Positions 11,124 to 24,632 of a stretch of 64,000 nt of DNA are shown here, one piece after another. The stretch is taken from NCBI RefSeq assembly GCF_001625215.2, contig NC_030387.2, positions 31,643,606-31,707,605 on the forward strand. The letters run 5' to 3'. The position numbers and the translations under genes were made by a program. Position 1 is the stretch's first letter. The number at the start of each line of letters is the position of its first letter. The DNA is from Daucus carota subsp. sativus. Its lineage: Eukaryota; Streptophyta; Magnoliopsida; Apiales; Apiaceae. Under the pieces are notes generated by a model. That model saw nothing but the letters and a program-made list of their open reading frames with translations, searched no databases and had not been told where the DNA came from.

Positions 11124-12838
11124 TCAGATAAATATTTTGATCTTAATGATCAATTAGTAACTGGATATATCGATAAAGTTTCTCGTATTATTCCTCTTAG
11201 TGATGATTTTAAAGATGAAAGACATCTTCTTTCTGCTAACTCCCAATTGGAATCTATTTCTCGCACTTGTGTAATGCTAGATAATAAAAGTAAGACAACA
11301 ATATAAATAAACACAATAAATATTTTAACACAATATATACCAGAATAATCAAAGTATAAAAATGATCATCTCCATCGTCTATATATTTTAACACAATATA
11401 TACCAAAATCATTGAAATTTTTGTATGTGAATGCGAGGGAAACATAAGAATGAGATTGTATTAATTTGAGTGGCATGTAAAGAAGCTGGTATGTTCTTTG
11501 TTTAACACCTTAAAATTTTTGATTAGTTCGTTATTTAAAATCTCTGTATAAATGGTAATTATAGATATTAAAGAACTTTATGTCGCCATGTAACATTTAC
11601 TCACTGAATTAAAATAAATTTGAGCGAACTTTTAGTGATGATATATTTTACTACTGATTTACCATTAGATTTTTAATTTTTATCATTAAATATGATATGT
11701 ATGCTTATGTCGATTTGGGGTCGTGTCTCCAATCCCCAAATCGACATAAGCATTAATAAACTGGTATAATATATAGCTTGGATTTTCTCATGATCGTAAT
11801 TATTAAGCCCCCGAGAACAAGCATAAAATAATTCGTATCCGTAATCGCCACGTTTGTGTATAACATCACAAATATAGTTCGTGATATTCTTAAAAGTCTC
11901 TTTCAGATCTAGACAACAACATCTTATCAAGTTCAATTAAACGAATAAGACTAGTCTATTTATTTTGAATTTTCAAATATTTAATAAGTATTAAATGATA
12001 CAATATAACTCTTACTTCGATGATATAAGAAAAATTCTTTGTCTCGATATTTAACTTCTTATTTGATAGATGATATCTTCGATGAGTTTGTAATATATGT
12101 CCTGGATCATGTGCAGGGGAATATATCCTAATAGTATTACAACTCTGAATCAGTAGCACATACAAACACAATCATGTATAAAGTCGTTATGCAAATTAAA
12201 AGATAGATGACATAATGTATCGAGGATAAAGACATCTGAAACTGAAAATCAAGAGCATCATATTTCCCTATTCATTAAAATATATTAATTTAAACATGTT
12301 TAATATCTTAACAAGGGTTCACATGACAACCAACACTTATTCGTTTGATAATACTTTTTCAACCCCATAATGAATTTAACTAATTAACATGGATAAATAA
12401 ACACAATACATATTTAAAATAAGTATATAGAACATAATGAAAAATATGAACGAATGAACAATCTCATTTGCACAACTTTGTTAAATACAACTATTTATAT
12501 AGATAGTTATCTGATACACTTTGAAAAATCAAAAATATATACTATATCCATTGCTGAATACATCACTCAATAATAAAAAAATTGTCGATTTGTATTTACT
12601 CTTTTCTTATTTATGATACGTGATAAAACTATTCCCATATAAAATAATCCTCATATTCAAGAAAATTTATTTTAAAAATGATTTTGGACATTTAAATAAT
12701 AAAAATTATGTGTATTTTGCTTTTTGACTTTGAACTTTTATTGCATATACGACTGTTTAGAAAATTTTAAGCGAGAGGAATTGGTGGGCTCCGTAGAGGC
12801 TCCAGAAATAAATTTCAAAACCAGCCCAAAACAACAAA
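11124..12838. other. AT-rich intergenic DNA between MADS and SMC4
   Basis: No gene recognised. A short direct repeat of TTTTAACACAATATATACC occurs at about 11324-11342 and 11386-11404. A perfect hairpin is listed separately. The last 100 bp before 12947 are pyrimidine-rich and look like the SMC4 leader. Confidence 0.5.
11701..11753. repeat. perfect 20-bp inverted repeat with 13-nt loop
   Basis: ATGCTTATGTCGATTTGGGG at 11701-11720 is followed by 13 nt and then by its exact reverse complement at 11734-11753. The arms have no mismatch. It is more GC-rich than the DNA around it. It may be the remnant of a fold-back insertion. No transcript signal was seen. Confidence 0.9.
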
Positions 12839-12946
12839 GTTCCCGCTTTCTCAATTCTTTACTTCACCCTCACATCCTTCCTCTCTTCATTCTCGATTCA
12901 TTTCCTACACCAAACCCTAGCTTTGTCACCAGACCAAATCAAGCAA

Positions 12947-15900
12947 ATGGGGGTTCCAATTGATCCGACTCCGACTCCGACTCCGAGTGCGACTCCGACC
13001 ATGGAGTCAGAGTCGACTCAGAACGGCCATTCGAAAACTCCCAGACTATTCATCAGCAAAATGGAAATGGAGAACTTCAAATCTTATGCTGGGAAACAAA
13101 TCGTCGGTCCTTTTCACAAGGTCAGCTTCAATCTCTCTCTCTCTCCCCCTCCCCCTCTCCCTCTCTCCCTCTCTCTGTATGATGTATTATCTCTTACTAG
13201 TTTTTTTTAATTGGGAGTGTAGAGCTTTTCGGCTGTGGTTGGTCCAAACGGCAGTGGTAAAAGCAATGTTATTGATGCTATGCTTTTCGTATTTGGCAAG
13301 AGAGCCAAGCAGGTTATTTTATTCCCCTTTCGGTCAATTCCCGGTTTTTTAATTGCGTTTCTTGTGTTTGTTTTATGAGAACTAATTATGAATGCAGATG
13401 CGGCTTAATAAAGTATCGGAGCTCATTCATAATTCTACTAATCACCAGAATCTGGACTGCGCTAGTGTCACAGTTTACTTTCAAGAAATTATTGATTTGG
13501 TAATTCTTCAATCTTTTTAGGTGATTTTGCTTTTATCAGTTACAAGTTGTTGGATGTACAGAGGTTTATATTTGTTATTATAGGAGGGCGAGATGTATGA
13601 AGTAGTTCCTGGAAGTGAATTTAGTGTCACTCGGAAGGCGTATCGTACCGAAAAAGTTGAATATTTTATAAATAATCACTCAAGTACTTATACTCTAGTT
13701 ACAAAAAAGTTGAAAGAGAAAGGAGTAGACTTGGACAACAACCGGTTTTTAATCCTACAGGTTTGTGTTGTTTAAAGTTATGTTCTATTGTAGCTGAGGA
13801 ATGACTGCGTTGTTAGTTTATAAATAACGGCTTTTTTCAGGGAGAAGTTGAGCAGATATCACTAATGAAGCCAAAGGCGCAAGGTCCACATGATTTGGGT
13901 TTTCTTGAATATATTGAAGATATAATCGGAACCAATAAATATGTGGAACCAATTGAAGAATTGTCGAAAGAGTGAGTTTTGTGATTTATTTATTATGGAA
14001 TTGGTCTAACATCCTGCATATGTAACTACTCTTTCTTTACACATTTAATGAAGTTCTCATTTTTTGGCGGTAGAACTAACAAGTGACAACATTTTTAGTA
14101 AGTTGTACACAATTTCCGTAGAAACAATGTTGTTAAAGGCGCGCTTAATTGCGCGATTAATGGCACTTTGCGATTATTCTGAAATCGCTCTAAAGGCGCT
14201 AGGAATTGCAAAAAAGGTACTCATAAAATAAAAGGACAGTAATACACTTAAAATAGGCTGAAAGAAGACTAAACCCACTTTAGGGTTTCATCTCTAAAAT
14301 CTCAGCCTCTCAACATCATGTCTACTAGTTGAAGATGATAAAGAGGAAGAGGAAGAAAGAGTATTTAAGAGGCCGAAGATTAAGCTAGATGACGCCGCAG
14401 CTTTCAAATTAGAGAACCTAATTGATTAAGGCTTTATTATTGGCATTTTTATCATGTTATTTATGCTCTTTGTTATGTTTGAATGTTAAGACTATGTTTA
14501 GTATTACTTATTTGTTAAATATGTGAGTAATTGTTTTTTTGGCCAAAAATGCGCGTGATTAATGGCGTGTTGCGAGTCACGCCTTAAATCTGGGTATTGC
14601 ACTTTTTTAAAATCTGCACCTTAAATAACACTGCATAGAAAGACTTCATTCAAGCTTTTATGGTGGCATTACCGCTTGATGCTTATGTGGTTTTAACTGT
14701 TATTAACAGGCTAGAAACTCTTACGGAGAAAAGGACTGGAGTTGTGGAGATGGTAAAATTAGCAGAGAAAGAAAGAAATAGCTTGGAGGTAATCTTGCTG
14801 TTGTGATATTATTTTCTATTAGATCTAGTATACTTAGTCTATTATTTTTTGTACCACTACCAGGATGTAAAGAATGAAGCAGAGGCTTACATGCTTAAGG
14901 AGTGGTCGCTTTTAAAATGGAAAGATAAAGCCACAAATCTGGCTTCCGAGGAAAATTCTGCTCAAATGGGGGAACTACAAGCAAAACTTTCTCAATTTGA
15001 AGAAAATCTTAAAAGTGAAAGGTAATTAACAGAAAAATATTAATTTACCAAACTTCAAATATAATTGCAGTTATGAAAGTTATAGTCCCCATTCAACAGG
15101 GAAATGATTAAAGAAAATAAGAATAAACTGAAGAAGCTTGAGGTGATGCACTCAGAGAAAATGAAGTTCCAAGAGGTTTGCTTTGAATCTCTTTGCTCTT
15201 CGTTGCAATACTATCTCAATTTGTGCAACAATTTATGCATGTACTAGTCTCAGTTGCAACCATATGATAAGATGCACTTATTTCTAGAACTGTATTGTGG
15301 CATGGCCTATCTTAGACACATTTTCATTCGTGGATATGCTAGTATATTTAGTTCAGATTGTTAGATTTTCTAAACATTTTGTGGGTGTAATATGACCGTT
15401 TTGTTTGAAATTTAGGAACTTGACAGTGATCTTAAGCACTGTAGGGATGAGTTTAAGGAGTTTGAAAGGCTGGACGTAAAACATCGTGAAGATTTCAAGC
15501 ATGTGAAACAAAAGATTAAAAAACTTGATGATAAACTCGAGAAGGTAAGCCAACAACTTGTCACAACTTTTCTTTAACCAATACATGCATCTTAACTTGA
15601 AATTCTTGTTATAGGATTCCGTAAAGATCACTGAAATTGAGAAAGAGTCCGAGGAGTCAACTAATTTGATTCCACAACTCGAAGGAGATATACCTAAACT
15701 GCAAAAGCTTCTATCAGATGAAGAGAGTCTCCTGGAAGAAATCAAGGAAAACGCAAAAGGTAATGCCTAGTTAATTGTAATTATGTTAGGTTATTAGATT
15801 GTTGGTGGACTTGAAAAAATTTTCACTTTCGTCAGAGAACTTGAATTTCTTTCATTTGAGTCATCGAACCTATTTTCCCTTCAGAGTATCCGTCAGCGGA

Positions 15901-18900
15901 TTCAATTCTTAATTGGATTTAGTACTAATTTCAAATCTATTAGTCCTTAAGCCTACTTACACTAATACTCCAGTCATGTTTGAGCATCATATTTTGCTCA
16001 ACTTCTTATTTTTTAAGATGGTCTAACTATTTGCTGTTTCATGTTACTTGACTGTCATGTTTGTTGATTTGATCAATTTAGTACCAGCAAATCCCAATTA
16101 ACTTGCAATACTTTTGTAAGTAAATTTGACACGGAGTTCATGTGAAGCACCACACAAATGACTATTGATACTTATAACCTTGGGGTGTAAGATAAATATT
16201 AAAGATTAGTGCGCACAACTCAGAATATGTCTCACATTAGAGACTCAATGTTTTATTTATTTTTGTACGAGTGCTGTGGAACAATATATTAACCTTGCAT
16301 TAGCAATGGGTACAGACTTATGTAGATGCCTCATTCCTCTTAATGATAAAAATGAAAAACAAAACTTTATGCAGATAGAACCAACAGTTAGAGCCCAAAG
16401 CTGTATTTTAAATGAGCCATTGGACCGGTTAATTCTGAATATACTGTTAAATATTCAAAATCTTTACAACTTGCGAGTCTTTTTCTTCCGTGTCGTGTTT
16501 GGTTGATTATTAGTAATGCTGTTGACATTCTCGTCACGATCTCAACATTTTTCGATTTGTGGATAACAGTGGAAACTGAGATATACCGCAGTGAGCTCAC
16601 AAAGGTCCGTGCTGAGCTGGAGCCTTGGGAAAAGCAATTGATTGAACACAAGGGAAAGCTCGATGTTGCATCCAATGAGAGCAAACTATTAAATGATAAG
16701 GTATATCACAAAATCAATTTTAATAGAAGAATTTTTGTTCTTGCATATTCAGTGGAAAGAATGTGATTGCCTTTTGTCTTTGTATTAGAATAATTAGCTA
16801 ACTGCTACTTTTCATTCAAGAGGGATGCCCGTACTTTCAACAGAAACTTTTAGCTTGCAATCCCTTTCTCTGTCCCTGCTTTACCTGGTGTTGTTAACTA
16901 TAGTAATTTTTCTCGTCGATGCCTCGTTTTACCTGGCAATCACGGTGGATCCATCAATTTGAAACATCCATTATCTCCGGAAAAAGATATAGTTATATCT
17001 TCTCTTGTAAAGACCGACTTCTATCATTTTCAACATCTCTTTCACTTGTTTGATGCTATCTCTTTCACTTCATTCTTATTTCTAGCCTTTGGCTCTTTAT
17101 GTCTTTCAAATTCTCTTTAGAAGCTCTGACATGTAAAAATTTCAAATGATGGGCACATATTTGTGCCGGGAGATTATAACATAGTGTGGCAGGATTAGAC
17201 ACCTTTGACTAAAGTTGATAATAATTGTTTCAGCATGAGGCTGGTCGTGCTGCTTATGAGGATGCCAAAAGACAGTTGTGTGACATACACGAAAATATTG
17301 AAACAAAGACTGCAAGCTTAAAAGAAATTCAAAGTGAGTTGGAGAAAAGCAAGCTTCAGGTTCTGGAACAACGTAAAGTGGAGCAGGCATGTCTTTTTGA
17401 TTTATTTTATGCTTGTTTGATTGTTTTTGCTATTATTGGACGTGATGAGGAAGTTAAGAATTGCAGGATTGCCTTAAAGAGCAAGATCAACTGATTCCTC
17501 TTGAACAGTCTGCAAGACAAAAAGTCACAGAGCTCGTATCTGTTATGGAATCTGAAAAGAGTCAGGGATCAGTGTTAAAAGCAATAATGCAGGCTAAAGA
17601 GTCGAATGAAATTTCGGGTATCTATGGACGAATGGGTGATCTCGGTGCTATAGATGGTATGATATGGTCTATGTACTGATTTGCATTGTTTATGCATTAT
17701 TTATAGTTGCACACAATAAAACTGGGCCTCTTAGCCCATCATTTATTTCATTTGAAGTCTCTAGAGGTAGAGACTGTGAGTGATGACTTTTGGGACACAT
17801 TAATTCACAGTGATGGGTCAAATTTATTAATGTCATAAATCAATGTGCCTGTCGCTTATTCCTCTTACATAATCAGTTCCGTAGTTACTTTATTCAGAGG
17901 AACCTGATAAAGTCACTGCTGTTCTTCCATCACTCAACAACTTTCTGATATTCCATCTTTATTTAGCTTGTTCTTCTGTGAATATGTACTGCTCTCTCGA
18001 TTTGGTTTGATTAGCTAATATAAGGACGAACTTTTTAAGTTAAGGATCTGTTTTCTATCAATGGCATTCTAGGTCTATAAAGATTTAGGCATGTCTTACT
18101 TATTCATTAGATTGTTTCTGGGGCACTCATACATAGGACAGGGGCCTAAGCCATGGAACTCTAGAATTTGCATATTGTTTTTTCTAAACTCACCAAATGT
18201 GGGCAGAGGTAACATAATTGCTGTGTTTTAGACATGCCTTATAAACTTTGTGTTTCATGAATCTCCAAAAGAGGTGCATTATTATTTGAAGTCTGCATTA
18301 GATACTTCAGTGTATATACTCTGTTGATAAACCAATTTTTTTTTTAGATACTAAAATATATTTTGGTCTAACTTCGTGTATCTCCTCTGTTTGGCTGCTT
18401 TTTCCCTCCCAGGAAAATATGATGTTGCCATCTCAACAGCATGCCCTGGACTTGATTATGTTGTTGTAGAAACAACTGCTGCAGCACAGGCATGTGTGGA
18501 ATTACTTCGAAGGAAGAATCTTGGTGTAGCAACCTTCATGATCTTGGTATTCATCTTCAATATAGAATCCGATTCTTAATTCTAACTGCTGTCTGATATC
18601 ATTTGTTATTTTCATCACAAAATCTGAAAGTTTTAAAAAAATGTTTTTAGAACCCTAAAAATGTGAGTATGGTGCTAAGGCAGTTCATTTGGTTACATGG
18701 AAATTCAGCCACCGTACTATTTATGAAAAGATTTTTAACATATAGGAAAAACCTTAAATTTGATCATGGTTTCTTGATGTACAAACTACATACTTTGAGG
18801 TTTTTTAAGGCTTCAGATTCTTACATTTGTAAACTTCTTCAAGTGTTTGACCTTTCACTGATTTTACCTTGTAGGAAAAACAAGTTAATCATCTATCTAG

Positions 18901-21900
18901 AATAAATGAAAAAGTAAAGACTCCTGAGGGTGTACCGCGCCTTTTTGATTTGATCACGGTCAAGGATGAGAGAATTAAACTTGCTTTCTTTGCAGCCATG
19001 GGAAATACAGTTGTAGCGAAAGATATTGACCAGGTACAGTCTACTTTATGTTTTTGATCTAGTTTACCTGAGAAGTCCAATTTTCCCTTTTTTGGTTCTC
19101 AGCATGATAAAAGGAAATGATTTACTTTCTCTATATTAACTCATTGTAACAAAATGATGATTGAACTCTTGAACCATATTATAATTTTCCATTTATATTC
19201 TATTAAGCTGATTGATTAATGCTTATTGCATTACTACACACTTACTGCATTTACAATATTATTGGACTATGGTTGCAAGTTGCAATTATGCACAAGGGGA
19301 CTCTTATCTGGCTTTTTCTTTTGTGAATATATAATTTATTTGATACCTTTTCTTTTTGAATTGCAATCGGCATATATAGTTAATAAAGAGAGTGGAAGAA
19401 CATAATATAAAATGGTAGGTGAGAGTTTCACATGAACTTTCACGTGTACTTTTATTTATTTCACGTACAATTTATGATATTCTCATTCAATAATTGTTGA
19501 GTTATGCCAATCCTCCGCACGATTCTAGGCAACACGTATTGCGTATGGTGGGGACAGGGAATTTCGCCGGGTTGTGACATTGGAAGGTGCCCTTTTTGAA
19601 AAATCTGGTACAATGAGCGGTGGAGGAGGCAAACCGCGTGGTGGTAAGATGGGGACATCTATCCGGGTCTCCAGTGTTTCCCGAGAGGCTGTTACCGATG
19701 CTGAAAAGGAGCTCTCATTGGTTCTTGGCAAATTAGATATGATACGACAAAAAATTAATGATGCAGCACGTAGTTACCAGTCTTCGGAAAAAGCAATATC
19801 ACATCTTGAAATGGACCTAGCAAAGTGTCAAAAGGAGGTATACCTTTGTATATACTATCTGTTTTGGTCTTCATCATAATGAGAATGAGATGAATTACAC
19901 TACCTTATGTCTACAGGTTGACAGTCTGAAATCACAACATGCTTATCTTGAAAAACAACTTGACTCTCTAAAGGATGCATCAAAGCCAAGTAATGATGAG
20001 CTTGAAGCCCTGAAAAAACTTACCCGGATTATCTCTGGAGAAGAAAATGAAATTGCTAGGATCACAGAAAGTTCTAAGAATCTGAAAGAAAAGGTACATA
20101 AAGTTGATATCTATTTATATAACAACATCATTTTTTTGTTAATAAAGTTAAAATGTCAAGGAGATTGATGAGTCTCAAACTAATGACTGTTCTGTCACGG
20201 GGTAAGCATTGGTCAGAAGGCTATTCTGATTTTTAATTTACTATTCTTTCTTTGATGGCTCTATCTGGTCCTTTGTTTTATCTGGAGTTGCTTACAAATT
20301 TAAATTTTTAAAAAACAGGCTTCGGAGTTACAAAATAAAATAGAGAATGCAGGTGGTGAAAAATTAAAAGGCCAGATATTGAAAGTTAAAAATATTCAGT
20401 CTGTAAGTATCATTCATAGGTAACTCTTCAAAGTTTTGTATGTTATTCCTTCAACTTAATGATGCTTTCTTCTTTACAGGATATTGACACAAAGAGCACA
20501 GAAATTAACCGTCACAAAGTTCAAATAGAAACAGGGAAAAAGATGATTAAGAAATTAACGAAGGGCATTGAGGATTCAAAAACAGAGAGAGAGCGGATTT
20601 CTTTAGAAAAGGAGAAGCTGCTTGCCAACTTCAAGGAGATAGAACAGAAAGCGTTTGCCGTCCAGGAAAACTATAAGAAGACACAAGAGGTTTTATGAGC
20701 TGCCATGTGACATGTGCTAATCTAATTTTGTCAGATTGCTTCCTCTCATATTATGTTGTAACTCTTGTGGGATTATTGCAGCGCATTGATCAACATAAAG
20801 ATGGGCTTGAGAAAGCAAAGTCTGAGTATGAAGAGTTAAAAAAGACCGTTGATGAGTTGCGGGCATCTGAGGTGTGTGTGACATCTAATCTCTTTCTCTC
20901 TCTCTCTCTCCCTCCCTCCCTCCCTCTCTCTCTCTCTCTCATCATTATCTTACCATATGTCAATAACGGAACAGGTTGATGCTGACTACAAGCTGAAGGA
21001 TATGAAGAAGCTGTACAAGGATCTGGAAATAAAGGGAAAAGGATACAGTAAACAGATTGATGACTTGGAAAATGCTACTAGAAACCAATTGGAACAGTAA
21101 GCATTAAGCTTGTGACCTCAAGTCATAATTTCCTGAATTATAAGTTCATAATTATTCTTATAACATTTTTTTGGTTTTAGGATTAAGAAAGATCTTGTAG
21201 ATCCTGAAAAGCTTCAAGAAACTCTGGCAGATGCAAGTCTTCATGAAGCCTGTGACCTTAAAAGAGGCATGGAAATGGTTGTGCTTCTAGAATCACAACT
21301 TAAAGAGATGAATCCAAATCTTGAGTCCATCTCGGAGTATGCCTTTTTTTTACTTACCAATATACTTGTGTTACCATTTAGAATGTTGCCCTTTCTAAGA
21401 TTATTCTGTATGGTAGGTATCGAAAGAAAGTGTCCTTGTACAATGAACGCGTGGAAGAGCTTGATTCTATTACTCAGCAACGTGATGAGGTTAAGGAGCG
21501 ACATGATGAATTGAGGAAGAAGAGGTGAGACTTCTTTTCCATCAATCATTATGCTCTGGCATATTAACACAACATTATACTTATTACTCGTCTTCAACTT
21601 CAGGTTGGATGAGTTTATGGCTGGATATAATGCAATATCACTGAAGTTAAAAGAAATGTATCAGGTGTGTTGTTTTCTCAGTTCTTTACTTTCACGTTGT
21701 CATGAATTGTACTTCTTGTCATTTCCTCATCTGGCATAGTTGTGTTTTACGGCTAGGACTACAGTTTTTGGAGCTTTTGTTGCAACAGGATGCAGCAAGC
21801 TAAGTAGCCTAAGTTTAATCAACAAAAACTACACCCAACAGTAATAGTACTCGTATACCTTAAGAAGAGTCAAGTATTCCTTTCGAAACACATGTAGGAA

Positions 21901-23467
21901 ATATTACTTCAAAAGAGAGTGATTTGAACTATTGTACTTAAATAAAAATTAAATTCATGTTGTGATATCTCACAATAGGAACCCTCAAGTATTTCCTAAT
22001 GGGACATGGCAAGTAAAAAAAAGGCACCAGATATTATAAATAGAACTCTACATTCCCACTCCCACAAATACTTCTGTGCTTGCTGGTATAAACTATGAAT
22101 CAAATAAAGACGAGAAATATGAAAAATATGAAAAAGTTTCATCTTAAGTTTTAGAATCATGGTAGAGAGTTCTTTCACTAGGGTTGAAGTTTTTATTGAA
22201 AACTAATTTGAGCTTCTGACCCTTTAAAATTATACATATGATGTGAATTTTCAGGTGGCTGTAATGTGAATTTTTTATTTTTTATTTATTATGTTGACTT
22301 TCTCTAAACAATGGTGAAAACAGAGCTTTAGTTTTCCTCCCTTGTGTGGATTTAAGTTTCTCTCTTCCACTCATATTACATGAATATGCATCTAAGACCT
22401 CTTCACCTTTACGTTGACTTCTATAATTTGTATGGATCATGTGCCTACTAAGGTTGAAGGCACACAATTACCTGGAGGAATTATTTTATAATATTTCTAC
22501 TAGAACATTAGAAGAAATTTGTGACTTGTCTCAATCTGTGTGAATATGTTTAAGAAATAAGAAGAATCTAATCGACATGAACTAGAATACAAGACAAAAC
22601 ATCCAAGGAAGAGTCATTTCACTAAATCATCAACAGATAACAGTTGAATACATCAGTATTCGACCACTTCCAACCTTGCTCAGATAACAGTGGTTACCTT
22701 TTGTTTGGTTGTTTAAATTTTTTGCTATTTACTTGTATGGTCATCACTTAATTTGGTAGGTGATTTGAGTTATTATCTGTCAACAGATGATCACGCTAGG
22801 AGGTGATGCAGAACTTGAGCTTGTGGACTCTTTAGATCCCTTCTCTGAAGGGATTGTTTTTAGTGTCAGACCCCCTAAAAAGAGCTGGAAATGCATAGGA
22901 AACTTATCTGGTGGAGAAAAGGTATATTTTAAAAAAATAAAAATGTCATGGGTTCTTTTGATCATTTATTAGTATCTAATATGAGGCTTGCTGTTTCAGA
23001 CTCTAAGCTCCCTCGCTCTTGTTTTTGCCCTTCACCATTACAAACCTACACCGCTCTATGTTATGGATGAAATTGATGCTGCTTTAGGTGCGTTTCACCC
23101 TATCACATGTATTCAATATACTTTTTGAAACGATTTTCCTCCTTTTATCATGTGGTGTATATCTAATATATATTGTTTTTAATGCTTCGCAGATTTTAAA
23201 AACGTTTCTATTGTGGGGCATTATGTTAAAGACAGAACAAAAAATGCCCAATTTGTAATCATAAGGTGAGTCTGGTGTAACTGACATTGGTTTGGATATT
23301 ACTCAATATCAAGTTGGGTTTCTAAATTTTTTTTCCTGAACTGCAGCCTCAGGAACAACATGTTTGAGCTGGCAGACCGTCTTGTGGGGATATACAAAAC
23401 TGATAATTGCACCAAGAGCATCACTATCAATCCAACAAGTTTTGGGATTTGTCAAAAATCCGCATAA
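12947..23467 (+). CDS. SMC4: condensin core subunit SMC4 (CAP-C)
   Basis: 28 exons: 12947-13120, 13223-13312, 13398-13499, 13584-13760, 13841-13971, 14710-14788, 14864-15021, 15100-15175, 15416-15544, 15615-15759, 16570-16700, 17234-17386, 17467-17656, 18413-18546, 18875-19033, 19529-19837, 19917-20093, 20319-20402, 20480-20689, 20782-20871, 20975-21096, 21181-21336, 21417-21524, 21604-21664, 22787-22921, 23000-23087, 23193-23265, 23347-23467. They sum to 3762 nt, 1253 residues plus TAA, with phase kept throughout. Walker [10 protein letters not shown] lies near residue 65, the hinge ([20 protein letters not shown]) near 565-700, the signature LSGGEK at 1155-1160, and Walker [14 protein letters not shown] just after. 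Coiled-coil arms flank the hinge. SMC4 pairs with SMC2 to form condensin, the ATP-driven loop-extruding complex that compacts mitotic chromosomes. The upstream ATG 12947 is used; ATG 13001 is in the same frame. The intron after 17386 has a GC donor. No lesion was found, so it appears functional. Confidence 0.96.
14125..14632. mobile_element. GTTGTTAAAGGCGCGC-type repeat inside SMC4 intron 5
   Basis: The left end reads AATGTTGTTAAAGGCGCGC. The right end is its imperfect inverse complement, ending CACCTTAAATAACACTG, and an inner pair of GCGC-rich arms (AATTGCGCGATTAATGGC and GATTAATGGCGTGTTGCG) is also visible. The flanks TAGAAAC and TAGAAAG could be an aged target duplication. It lies wholly within the 738-bp intron between SMC4 exons 5 and 6 and explains most of that intron's length. 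The superfamily is uncertain (hAT-like is possible). Confidence 0.5.
20900..20940. repeat. CT-rich microsatellite in SMC4 intron 20
   Basis: TCTC and CCTC/CCCT units form a pyrimidine tract shortly upstream of the 3' splice site at 20974. A comparable CT tract lies in intron 1 at about 13131-13176. They act at most as extended polypyrimidine tracts. Confidence 0.7.
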
Positions 23468-23815
23468 GGAGTTTTATGGGATGCGCCAAAGCATGGACGA
23501 GTTGTAAAAGGTGTTGTCGTTTAGAAGTTATACAATGTATCATTGTATTTTTATCTCAAAGTTGGTGTAATTTGTTTTGAATTAGAGCTGGTTACAAAGT
23601 AGTTTTATCATATTTGTAGTTATAACATTAGAAGATACCAGCTTCGGCGGATGTTTAACTAAATGTTCTAAATCTATTATTTATAAAAAATATAGTGTTT
23701 GTGTTTGATTATATTATAATATTTTAGGCCTATTTAACATATATACTATTCCTTTCATCCCATTTAATAGTATACGTCACTTTTTGGCACGCTTCTAAAG
23801 TATAGCTTCATAATA

Positions 23816-24128
23816 CTCCCTCTGTCCCAATCAATTCTATACAGTTTCCTTTTTGGGATGTCCCATCATTTCTATACATTCCCAAAATAGCAACTTTTTA
23901 TAATATAAAACACTACTCCACCCACTACATTCTCTCATTATCTCCATTCTATAATAATAAAAACACTATTACACCCACTACTTTACTCCACTATCTCAAA
24001 TCTATTATTAAAAAATATGTGGGTCCCACCACTTTACCCACTTTCCATCTAACTTTACTCATTTCTTACACTTTTTCTTGGTCTCCGTGTCCAATCCCAA
24101 TGTATATAATTCATTGGGACGGAGGGAG
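23816..24128. mobile_element. Stowaway-like MITE between SMC4 and the NIP gene
   Basis: The ends CTCCCTCTGTCCCAAT and ATTGGGACGGAGGGAG are inverted complements with one mismatch. TA flanks both sides (23814-23815 and 24129-24130), which is the Tc1/mariner Stowaway hallmark. It is 313 bp with no coding capacity. To its left, TATTCCTTTCATCCCATTTA (about 23748-23767) resembles another Stowaway left end, suggesting insertion into an older relative. It lies in the 1.17-kb tail-to-tail spacer between two convergent genes. Confidence 0.8.
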
Positions 24129-24130
24129 TA

Positions 24131-24632
24131 ATTTTTTAAATTCTTTTATTTTTCTAAATAAAAATTTGATATTTAAATTTATATTTAAAAAAAGAAAATT
24201 TTAAAACTACATTATGGAATTGTACTTTATAGAAGTTTTGAAATACTTGCAAACAGTAAACATATATAAACATTTTAAAACTATGTTACAGTGATTTATA
24301 TTTATCTACTAAAACGTGATTTCTTTTGGGTATAGATTAAATTATATGAAACTGAAGCAAAGTTGTCAAGTGATCTCTGATTGACAAATTGCTAGCACTG
24401 TTTTATATATACAGCTGAAGTGCTATCATGAACTATAAAGAAGTGATTTACCTAAAAGTGGTGTTTCTCCGTTCTCTCATTGATGGAAATTCAGTGCGGA
24501 GGGCTATCCAACCAAATTATTGTCAACAATAATTTACAGAAGGGATGGCAGTGGATGGGTTATAGATTACAAATCAATAAGCATGCTTGATTAGTCTACA
24601 ACCTTTGCATACTGTAATTTGAATAATAAACG
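24131..24632. other. intergenic DNA, 3' side of the NIP gene
   Basis: AT-rich with no exon recognised. It will include the 3' untranslated region of the minus-strand aquaporin gene near 24632. Confidence 0.5.

Noticed and set aside
12840-12847. E2F site (TTCCCGCT) upstream of SMC4
   Set aside because: One base off the WTTSSCSS consensus and a single occurrence. Plausible for a cell-cycle gene but too weak to call.
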